Assembly: GCA_947427035.1 (NCBI GenBank)
Contig: CANEGK010000017.1
Coordinates: 1-45,903, forward strand
Origin: an uncultured Clostridium sp.
GTDB taxonomy: Bacteria; Bacillota; Clostridia; Oscillospirales; Butyricicoccaceae
Length of the DNA stretch: 45,903 bases
Direction: 5' to 3'
How positions within the stretch are numbered: position 1 is the first letter of the stretch; every line of letters starts with the position of its first letter. The notes under the pieces are model-generated. The model was given only the letters and a program-made list of their open reading frames with translations. It searched no databases and was not told the DNA's origin. The translations under genes were made by a program, and so were the position numbers. This document shows positions 40,273 through 45,903 of this stretch, piece after piece.

Positions 40273-41874
40273 ATGTTGGATCTTATTTTGAAAAACGGCA
40301 CCGTCGTCGACGGCACCGGCAAGCCCCGCTTTCAGGCCGATGTCGGCGTAAAGGACGGCGTCATCACCGCTGTCGGCAACCTCGACGGGCAGGAAGCCAA
40401 AGAGGTTCTCGATATCGCCGGCCTGTGCGTCAGCTCCGGTTTTATCGACTGGCATTCGCATTCCGATCTGGCCGTGCTGGCCGATCTTGATGCCTTCAAC
40501 ATTCTGGAGCAGGGCATCACCTTCGAAATCACCGGCCACTGCGGCGTCTCGCTCGAGCCGTACATCGACCCCAAGTTCTCGGCCGTCGGCCCCTATATGA
40601 GCGAAGAGCAGCAGAAAAGCATTCTGGCAAAGGGCGGCACCGCCAAAGCGGTTTTTGAAGAAATTGCCAAGCAGAAGCTGCCGACCAACATGGCTTTTTA
40701 CATGGGCCACGGCAACATACGCGGCAACGTCATGGGCTATGACAACCGCAAGCCGACCGACGAAGAGATGGACAAAATGAAAGCCCTTGTTCGCGAAGGC
40801 ATGGAAGCGGGCGCGATGGGCCTTTCGACCGGCCTGATTTACCCGCCGGGAAGCTATTCGCAGCCCGAGGAAATCGAGGCTTTGTGCGCAGTCGTCGCCG
40901 AATATCCGGGCAGCAGCTATACCAGCCATATGCGGTCTGAGGGCAACGGGGTCGTCGAGTCGGTCAAGGAAACCATTCACGTCGCCGAAACCTGCGGTAT
41001 TCCCGTTGTCATTTCGCACCACAAAATCGCCGGCCGCCACAATGAGGGCAAGTCCAAGGAAACGCTGCGGCTCATCGAAGAAGCCAACCAGCGTGGCCTG
41101 AAGGTCGGTCTGGACCAGTACCCCTATGACGGCGGCGCGACCAGCCTTCTGTCGGCCATGCCGCCCAAATACGCGTCCAAGGGCCTTGACAAGCTGGTGG
41201 AAATGCTGCATGACCCCGCCATCCGCGCTGAAATCCGCGAACAGCTGATGCACGACAGCGATGAGTACGAAAACCTGGTTTACGGCAGCACGCCGGCCGG
41301 TATCATCGTCGCTTCGCCCAGCCACCCCGAGCTGACCGGCAAAACGGTTGCCGAAATCGCCGAAATGCAAAACAAAGACCCGTACGAGGTCATCTTTGAC
41401 CTTTTGTGCGAGGACGGCGCGGCTGTCGGCGCCATTTACCGCATGATCTGCCCGTGGGACATCGAAAACATCATGCAATATCCGCGCACCATGGTCGGCA
41501 TTGACGGCGCCCACGCGGCTGCTAAAGAGAAGATGGAGCACCCGCGCGGCGTCGCCACCTATCCGTATATTCTGGGCAAATATGTCCGTGAAAAGGGTCT
41601 GTTGACCCTGGAGCTGGCCATTCGCAAAATGACCGGACTGGCCGCAGAGATGGGCGGATTCACCAACAAGGGCACCGTCGAAGCGGGCAAGGACGCCGAC
41701 TTTGTCGTCTTTGACGCCGACACCATCGCCGGCCCGGCCGACTACTGTGCGGCCGACGTCGACAACATCGGCATCAAATATGTTTTTGTCAACGGCGTCA
41801 TGGCCGTCAAGGACGGCAAATGCACCGGCGCGCGGGGCGGTAAGATGATTTTCCGCCCGAACCCGAAAAAATAA
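40273..41874 (+). CDS. N-acyl-D-amino-acid deacylase (D-aminoacylase), amidohydrolase
   Basis: A 533-residue metal-dependent amidohydrolase that frees D-amino acids from their N-acyl forms. Marks: FIDWHSHSDL (about 56-65), TGHCGVSLEP with the bridging cysteine (about 95-104), YMGHGNIRG, TSHMRSEG (about 217) and SHHKIAGRHNEGKS (about 248-261), and GIDGAH (about 412) for the catalytic aspartate. GGGAGGAG precedes the ATG. It is the last gene of the operon with the two serine hydrolases. The substrate could also be a D-glutamate or D-aspartate derivative; the family contains both. Confidence 0.92.
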   Translation: MLDLILKNGTVVDGTGKPRFQADVGVKDGVITAVGNLDGQEAKEVLDIAGLCVSSGFIDWHSHSDLAVLADLDAFNILEQGITFEITGHCGVSLEPYIDPKFSAVGPYMSEEQQKSILAKGGTAKAVFEEIAKQKLPTNMAFYMGHGNIRGNVMGYDNRKPTDEEMDKMKALVREGMEAGAMGLSTGLIYPPGSYSQPEEIEALCAVVAEYPGSSYTSHMRSEGNGVVESVKETIHVAETCGIPVVISHHKIAGRHNEGKSKETLRLIEEANQRGLKVGLDQYPYDGGATSLLSAMPPKYASKGLDKLVEMLHDPAIRAEIREQLMHDSDEYENLVYGSTPAGIIVASPSHPELTGKTVAEIAEMQNKDPYEVIFDLLCEDGAAVGAIYRMICPWDIENIMQYPRTMVGIDGAHAAAKEKMEHPRGVATYPYILGKYVREKGLLTLELAIRKMTGLAAEMGGFTNKGTVEAGKDADFVVFDADTIAGPADYCAADVDNIGIKYVFVNGVMAVKDGKCTGARGGKMIFRPNPKK

Positions 41875-41887
41875 ACGCGTTTCTGAA

Positions 41888-41913
41888 AAAGGGGCGGCCG
41901 AGGCCGCCCCTTT
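41888..41913 (+). terminator. First terminator after the deacylase
   Basis: A perfect 12-bp stem (AAAGGGGCGGCC, 41888-41899; GGCCGCCCCTTT, 41902-41913), 14 bases past the stop. The two-base gap means the loop uses the inner base pairs. Confidence 0.75.
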
Positions 41914-41923
41914 GCTGCCGGCA

Positions 41924-41955
41924 AAAAAGCGCCGCTCCTGTGAGCGGCGCTTTTT
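41924..41955. terminator. Bidirectional terminator between deacylase and AI-2E-family transporter genes
   Basis: A perfect 14-bp stem (AAAAAGCGCCGCTC, 41924-41937; GAGCGGCGCTTTTT, 41942-41955) with a 4-nt loop and T-runs on both strands. Confidence 0.88.
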
Positions 41956-41967
41956 GTATACACTTTT

Positions 41968-43119
41968 TCACGCTTTCCAGCGCGCGGGCGGGATCTTCCG
42001 TTTTTTCAGCCGGTTATAGCACCAGCCGCGCAGCAAAACGTAGCCCACCGAGCACAGCGGAATGAAGATAAGCATTCCGGCAATGCCCATCAGGTTGCCG
42101 CCGATGGTCACGGCCACCAGCACCCAGATGGACGGCAGCCCCACCGAGTTGCCCACCACATGGGGGTAAATGAGATTCCCTTCGATCTGCTGGAGCACCA
42201 GAAAGAGGACGACAAACCAGAGCGCCCGCATCGGGTCGACGATTAAGATGAGAAAAGCGCCGACAAAGCAGCCGATGAACGCGCCCACCAGCGGGATGAG
42301 CGCGGTAAAGGCGACCAGCGCGCCGATCATGACGGCGTAGGGGAAGCGGAGTATTGTCATGGACACAAAGAACATGCCGCCCAAAATGAGCGCTTCGACG
42401 CACTGCCCGGACAAAAAGCGCGAAAAGGTGCGGTCGGACAGGCGCAGGACATCGAGCAGCGGCTCGACGCGCTTTTCGGGCAGAAGGGCGTACAGCAGCA
42501 TTTTGCCCTGGCGCATCAGCTTTTCCTTTTGCAGCAGGATATAGATGGAAAAGACCAGTGCGACGACAAAGTTGACCACGCCCGAAACCAGCGAACCGGC
42601 GGCGTTAACCGTCGAGTTGAACACCGTTTCGCCCATGTCTTTGACGGTGTTGAGCGCGCTTGTCACAAGCGACTGCCAGTCAAAACGCAGCTCGGCGATG
42701 AGATCGCCCGCTTCGGGAAAGCGCTCGGCCAATGAAGAGGCCCAGGCGGCGACCCTGCGGCCGAAGCCCGGCAGGCCGCTGATCAGCGTGTCGATAGACC
42801 GCCCGACCTCAGGGGCAATCAGCAGGACCATCAGCACCAGAATGGCGATGATCATAAGCAGTGCCAGCACCAGGCTGATGCCGCGCCCAAAGCGCTTGAC
42901 GCGCGGAGGCGCTTTGGAAAAGAGCCCCTTTTCGATGCTGCGCATGGGCACATTGAGAACAAAGGCAAAGCAGGCCCCCAGAATAAAGGGGAAAAACAGA
43001 TGCCACAGGAACCAAAAGGCCCCTACAACGGCGGGAAAGTGCTGAAACAGCGCATATAGCGTAATTCCGCCTGCGATGAGCAAAGCGAGCTGTTTGACGG
43101 TTTTTTTATCCAGCGGCAA
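41968..43119 (-). CDS. AI-2E family transporter (membrane protein)
   Basis: A 383-residue protein with about eight membrane spans: two at the N-terminus, a long charged central part (about 95-160), then the conserved IPLVGAFIGCFVGAFLI and LVLQQIEGNLIYPHVVGNSVGLPSIWVLVAV blocks (about 273-330) that mark the family. Family members were named for export of autoinducer-2, but most have unknown cargo, some sodium or small organic ions. The start is TTG 43119 with GGAGGG upstream, 3 bases after the YitT-like stop. Confidence 0.88.
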   Translation of the reverse strand: MPLDKKTVKQLALLIAGGITLYALFQHFPAVVGAFWFLWHLFFPFILGACFAFVLNVPMRSIEKGLFSKAPPRVKRFGRGISLVLALLMIIAILVLMVLLIAPEVGRSIDTLISGLPGFGRRVAAWASSLAERFPEAGDLIAELRFDWQSLVTSALNTVKDMGETVFNSTVNAAGSLVSGVVNFVVALVFSIYILLQKEKLMRQGKMLLYALLPEKRVEPLLDVLRLSDRTFSRFLSGQCVEALILGGMFFVSMTILRFPYAVMIGALVAFTALIPLVGAFIGCFVGAFLILIVDPMRALWFVVLFLVLQQIEGNLIYPHVVGNSVGLPSIWVLVAVTIGGNLMGIAGMLIFIPLCSVGYVLLRGWCYNRLKKRKIPPARWKA

Positions 43120-43122
43120 CGG

Positions 43123-43719
43123 TTATCCCTCCAGATGTTCGGCCGAACGGGGCGCGATTTTCTGAATGCGCCCAATGGTGAAAGAAGAAATGGTGACGGT
43201 GACGAGCGAATACAGGATTTTCAGCGGCGCGATATAACTGAGCGAAAGGGCGAGCACGACGAGGTCGGTAAACAGATAGGCGCGTGAAATATCAAGCCGC
43301 GCCACCTTGGAAATGGTCATGGCCAGCGCGTCGTCGCCGCCGCAGGCCCCGCCCTGCCGCACGACGATGCCGACGCCGACACCGACAAAAAGCCCGCCGA
43401 GCACGGCGGCCAGCAGCGGCTGCGCCGAAAAATCGGGCAGCAGGGGCGGAAACCGCTCGAGCAGGCTGTAGGAAAGGGAAAAGGCAATACTGGCGACAAT
43501 GGAAAAGCGGGCGAAGCCGCGCCCCAGGTATTTAAAGCCGACCAGATAACAGCTCATGTCGAGCACAAACCCTGACACGGCAGGCGAGATTCCAAACCAA
43601 TGGTGCAAAAGCAGCGTCATGCCCAAAACGCCGCCCTCAGTCACATCACAGCGCGAATGGATGTTGTAAAGTCCGAAGGCCAGAATAAACGCGCCGAGCA
43701 CGGCGACAAGATACGGCAA
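43123..43719 (-). CDS. YitT-like membrane protein, start uncertain
   Basis: About 198 residues with five or six spans: YLVAVLGAFILAFGLYNIHSRCDVTEGGVLGMTLLLHHWFG is the typical first part of YitT/DUF161 proteins, and GGACGGDDALAMTISK the conserved loop. The usual C-terminal DUF2179 is absent. No ATG or GTG exists between the preceding stop (43795) and the first span. TTG 43719 is used here, with AGAAGG 3 bases upstream, but it cuts into the usual N-terminal helix; the frame is open back to the stop, and a non-standard CTG or AUC-type start could add up to 25 residues. The thioesterase gene upstream is in the same frame. Function unknown. Confidence 0.75.
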   Translation of the reverse strand: MPYLVAVLGAFILAFGLYNIHSRCDVTEGGVLGMTLLLHHWFGISPAVSGFVLDMSCYLVGFKYLGRGFARFSIVASIAFSLSYSLLERFPPLLPDFSAQPLLAAVLGGLFVGVGVGIVVRQGGACGGDDALAMTISKVARLDISRAYLFTDLVVLALSLSYIAPLKILYSLVTVTISSFTIGRIQKIAPRSAEHLEG

Positions 43720-43794
43720 AAGCCTTCTGAGCGCCGGAAGGCCCTTCTTTTTCCCCGGTGCAGCCGGGCCGATTGCCTTTGCCGTTTGCGGCAG

Positions 43795-44181
43795 TCAGCC
43801 CACGCTGCGCGCACGCGACTTTTCGACAAATTTTTCGCCGTCGACAATAAAGCGCTCATGCGTGCCTTCGCCGACGAGCGAGACCTCATCAAAAGCCTTG
43901 ACGTCAAAAACCAGCCTGCGCCGGTCAATTTCACGCAAAGTGCATTCGCACCGCACCTTCATCCCGACAGGGGTGGGGGCCAGGTGCGAAATGTTGACAA
44001 GGGTGCCGACCGTCGTCATCCCCTCGTCCAGTTCGCCCTGCACACATTCAAGGCAGACGTTTTCCATAAACGCGACCAAAATAGGGGTGGCCAAAACATC
44101 CAGGCAGCCGCTTTTCATGCTGGCGGCCGTCATTGTGGGCTCAACCGTTACGGTCAGCGTGTGGGTCATTCCGGGTTGCAT
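43795..44181 (-). CDS. Thioesterase-fold protein (FlK-like hotdog)
   Basis: A 128-residue single hotdog-domain protein. The pattern PEMTAASMKSGCLDVLATPILVAFMENVCLECVQ (about 14-47) and GTLVNISHLAPTPVGMKVRCECTLREIDRRRLVFDVKAFDE (about 59-99) is that of fluoroacetyl-CoA thioesterase-like proteins. In FlK the catalytic triad is Thr-Glu-His; here T32, E40 and H66 sit in comparable places. It would hydrolyse a small acyl-CoA. AAAGGAG precedes the ATG. It begins a three-gene minus-strand run with the YitT-like and AI-2E-family transporter genes. Confidence 0.83.
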   Translation of the reverse strand: MQPGMTHTLTVTVEPTMTAASMKSGCLDVLATPILVAFMENVCLECVQGELDEGMTTVGTLVNISHLAPTPVGMKVRCECTLREIDRRRLVFDVKAFDEVSLVGEGTHERFIVDGEKFVEKSRARSVG

Positions 44182-44240
44182 GGTATCGTTACTCCTTTTA
44201 AAAAAGCGGGCCGCAGACGGCCGCGCGGATTTATGTCGTC

Positions 44241-44268
44241 AGTATATCATAATCGCGGGCAAAAGCAA
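44241..44268 (-). promoter_or_regulatory. Promoter for the thioesterase operon
   Basis: On the minus strand TTGCTT (44263-44268), 16-base spacer and TATACT (44241-44246), 60 bases before the thioesterase start. Confidence 0.6.
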
Positions 44269-44269
44269 A

Positions 44270-44509
44270 GCCTTCCTTAAAAGATCGCAAAAAGGGCGCC
44301 CGCTTTTCACAGCGCGCCGGCTGCGCTGTGCAGCCCGGCAGCATGTTTTGAAGGCGTTGGCAGCGAAAAGCCGGCTTTTTTGCTGATGGTTTATCAATTT
44401 ATTAAATTAGCGCAAAATCAAAAATCAACAAAATAAACAGGTTTTTCGACAAGCTCTTGTCGGCTTTGTACAATAAAGCCAAACCCCACTTTACAGTCGG
44501 GAATTTTTA
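44270..44509. other. Gene-free stretch
   Basis: GC-rich at first, then AT-rich from about 44390. An imperfect palindrome (CAGCGAAAAGCC/GGCTTTTTTGCTG, 44362-44386) is the only structure seen. No protein gene. Confidence 0.45.
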
Positions 44510-44538
44510 TTGTAATATCTTTATTAAGCCATATTAAT
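44510..44538 (+). promoter_or_regulatory. Candidate promoter for the peptide-binding lipoprotein
   Basis: TTGTAA (44510-44515) and ATTAAT/TATTAA (44532-44538) with a 16-17 base spacer, in an AT-rich patch about 110 bases before the ATG. Confidence 0.45.
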
Positions 44539-44649
44539 ATTTGCTGAAATCGTTCGGCGAACAAGGTGAAGGGGGAGAGGGCGGAAAAAGAAATAGCATA
44601 CCCGGCGCTGCAATAAAATATGATGAAATCATCAAGAGGAGGAAACACA

Positions 44650-45903
44650 ATGAAAAAACTGATAGCTATGCTCATGGCCTGTGCAATGCTCTTTACACTG
44701 TTTGGCTGCGCGACCGACGGCACCGGCAACCAGGGTACGCCGGACAACAGCAACCAGAGCAGCGATAACCAGGGCAGCGATGATCAAAGCAGCGACAACA
44801 ACCAGAGCGGCGGACTGAAAGTTCTCAAGTACGCCAACGTCTACCCCGACCTGCTCGTCATGGACGTCATGAAGTCGACGACGACCGACACCATCATGGC
44901 GGGCAGCTTGGTGTGCGAAGCGCTGCTCGACTTTGACGAAGACTTTTCCGTCAAGCCTTTGCTTTTGAAGGAAATCCCGACTTCGGACGACGGCATCACC
45001 TTCCACTGCGAGCTCAAGCCGGGCATCAAGTTCCACGACGGCACCGAGCTCAAGGCGACCGACGTCGAGTTTACTTACAAGCGCATGTTCCTGCCCGAGA
45101 CGGTCTGCGTCAACACCTTCCTGTGCGACATGATCCTGGGCGCCAAAGAGATGCTTGCGGGCGAAACCACCGAGCTCGAAGGCTTTAAGGTCACCGGCGA
45201 CTACACCTTTGACATCATTCTCGAAAGCCCGTACGCCCCCTTCCTGTCGGTTCTGGCCTGCGAACAGCTTTCCATTTACCCCGAGAAGGCCTGCACCGAA
45301 GCGGGCGACCGCTGGGGCGTTGACGTCTTTGTCGGCACCGGCCCCTTTAAGCTCAACGAGTTTGTTCCCAAGGATCACATCACCGTCGACCGCTTTGACG
45401 ATTATCACGGCGAAAAGCCCTCGCTCGACCAGATCATCATGTACAACATGGATCCCAGCACCGCTCTGCTCGAGTATGAAAGCGGCAACCTTGACATCGT
45501 CGGCGTTCCGCAGGATCAGGCGGCCGCCTACCGCGACGACGAAGCCTTCAAGGATCAGTTTGTCGTCAATCCGCTCATCGGCATCATCTCGATGAACCTC
45601 AACGTGCTCAAGGCCCCGCTCGACAATCCCAAGGTTCGCGAAGCCATCGGCTACGCCATCGACACCGAAGCTATGGTCGACAACTACCTCAAGGGCAACG
45701 CTCTGGCCACCAGCTGCTTCATTCCGCGCGGGTGCATGGGCTTTGACGAGTCCCGCCCGGTCAGCAAGCACGATACTGAAAAGGCCAAGGCTCTGCTGGC
45801 AGAAGCCGGCTTCCCCGACGGCATTCACATTGTCACCACCGTTTCCGAAAAATCGAGCGTTGTCGGCGTGGCCACCGTTCTGCAGCAGCAGATGAAAGAG
45901 GCC
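44650..45903 (+). CDS. Peptide ABC transporter substrate-binding lipoprotein (truncated by window edge)
   Basis: 418 codons are visible and the frame is still open at the right edge; about 100-150 more residues are expected. The N-terminus is a lipoprotein signal, MKKLIAMLMACAMLFTLFGC, with the lipobox cysteine at residue 20. A Ser/Asn/Gln/Asp-rich linker (about 21-55) follows. The rest is a family 5 solute-binding protein: GITFHCELKPGIKFHDGTELKATDVEFTYKRM, VGTGPFKLNEF, and NPKVREAIGYAIDTEAMV. AGAGGAGG precedes the ATG. These proteins bind oligopeptides for an ABC importer, whose permease genes should lie beyond the window. Its position next to the D-peptide enzymes fits uptake of their substrates. 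Confidence 0.93.
   Translation, partial: MKKLIAMLMACAMLFTLFGCATDGTGNQGTPDNSNQSSDNQGSDDQSSDNNQSGGLKVLKYANVYPDLLVMDVMKSTTTDTIMAGSLVCEALLDFDEDFSVKPLLLKEIPTSDDGITFHCELKPGIKFHDGTELKATDVEFTYKRMFLPETVCVNTFLCDMILGAKEMLAGETTELEGFKVTGDYTFDIILESPYAPFLSVLACEQLSIYPEKACTEAGDRWGVDVFVGTGPFKLNEFVPKDHITVDRFDDYHGEKPSLDQIIMYNMDPSTALLEYESGNLDIVGVPQDQAAAYRDDEAFKDQFVVNPLIGIISMNLNVLKAPLDNPKVREAIGYAIDTEAMVDNYLKGNALATSCFIPRGCMGFDESRPVSKHDTEKAKALLAEAGFPDGIHIVTTVSEKSSVVGVATVLQQQMKEA

Noticed and set aside
40240..41541. 433-codon minus-strand frame
   Set aside because: Antisense of the D-aminoacylase gene.
44632..45828. 398-codon minus-strand frame
   Set aside because: Antisense of the lipoprotein gene, which has a clear lipobox and SBP motifs.
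1..45903. tRNA, rRNA or known riboswitch
   Set aside because: No T-loop consensus with a cloverleaf, no rRNA signature, and no T-box or other riboswitch core was seen by eye; a covariance-model scan was not possible.

Overview
The window is chromosomal DNA of a mostly GC-rich anaerobic Firmicute. A gut Clostridia of the Oscillospirales kind is the best guess, an inference from gene content: a butyrate kinase/phosphotransbutyrylase pair with indolepyruvate ferredoxin oxidoreductase, a Thermoanaerobacter-type secondary alcohol dehydrogenase, 2-hydroxyacyl-CoA dehydratase activases, TepA/YlzJ, YitT, YoaK and a DUF6514-like protein. No rRNA, tRNA or CRISPR array was seen.

Layout. 1-0.8 kb: C-terminal end of a large serine recombinase, the edge of a mobile element lying left of the window. 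0.9-5.2 kb: a minus-strand housekeeping operon prfA, ppa, a Sua5-CoaE fusion, tepA and ylzJ. 5.3-9.8 kb: a cytoplasmic beta-lactamase-like protein, a zinc alcohol dehydrogenase behind a promoter with an inverted-repeat operator, and an ABC exporter pair. 10.1-14.4 kb: a two-gene acyl-CoA dehydratase activase system. 14.4-17.4 kb: a 31-residue membrane peptide gene, a methyltransferase, a GNAT protein and a VOC protein. 17.4-21.9 kb: buk-ptb-iorA-iorB, which would oxidise aryl pyruvates to aryl-acyl-CoA and then gain ATP by substrate-level phosphorylation. 22.0-26.9 kb: isoaspartyl dipeptidase and secA, separated by an unusual array of repeats carrying extra copies of the SecA zinc tail. 27.0-29.6 kb: a YoaK-type membrane protein, a short Old Yellow Enzyme homologue and a DUF6514-like protein.

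30.0-34.3 kb is an AT-rich restriction-modification island on the minus strand: an HTH controller, an NPPY methyltransferase, an SPPY methyltransferase, an unknown 115-residue protein, a LAGLIDADG-fold protein lacking the usual catalytic acids, and a small PD-(D/E)XK nuclease candidate. 34.5-36.1 kb encodes an ECF sigma factor with a membrane-anchored partner. 36.3-41.9 kb holds DppA-type D-aminopeptidase, two tandem class C serine hydrolases and an N-acyl-D-amino-acid deacylase, which read as a pathway for D-amino-acid-containing peptides. 42.0-44.2 kb is thioesterase, YitT and AI-2E-family transporter. The right edge cuts a peptide-binding lipoprotein that could feed the D-peptide enzymes.

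The two most unusual items are the SEC-C cassette array after secA (three complete tail copies differing only at synonymous sites, separated by spacers that in two units are identical over 132 bp) and the restriction-modification operon with a LAGLIDADG-like protein beside a separate PD-(D/E)XK protein.
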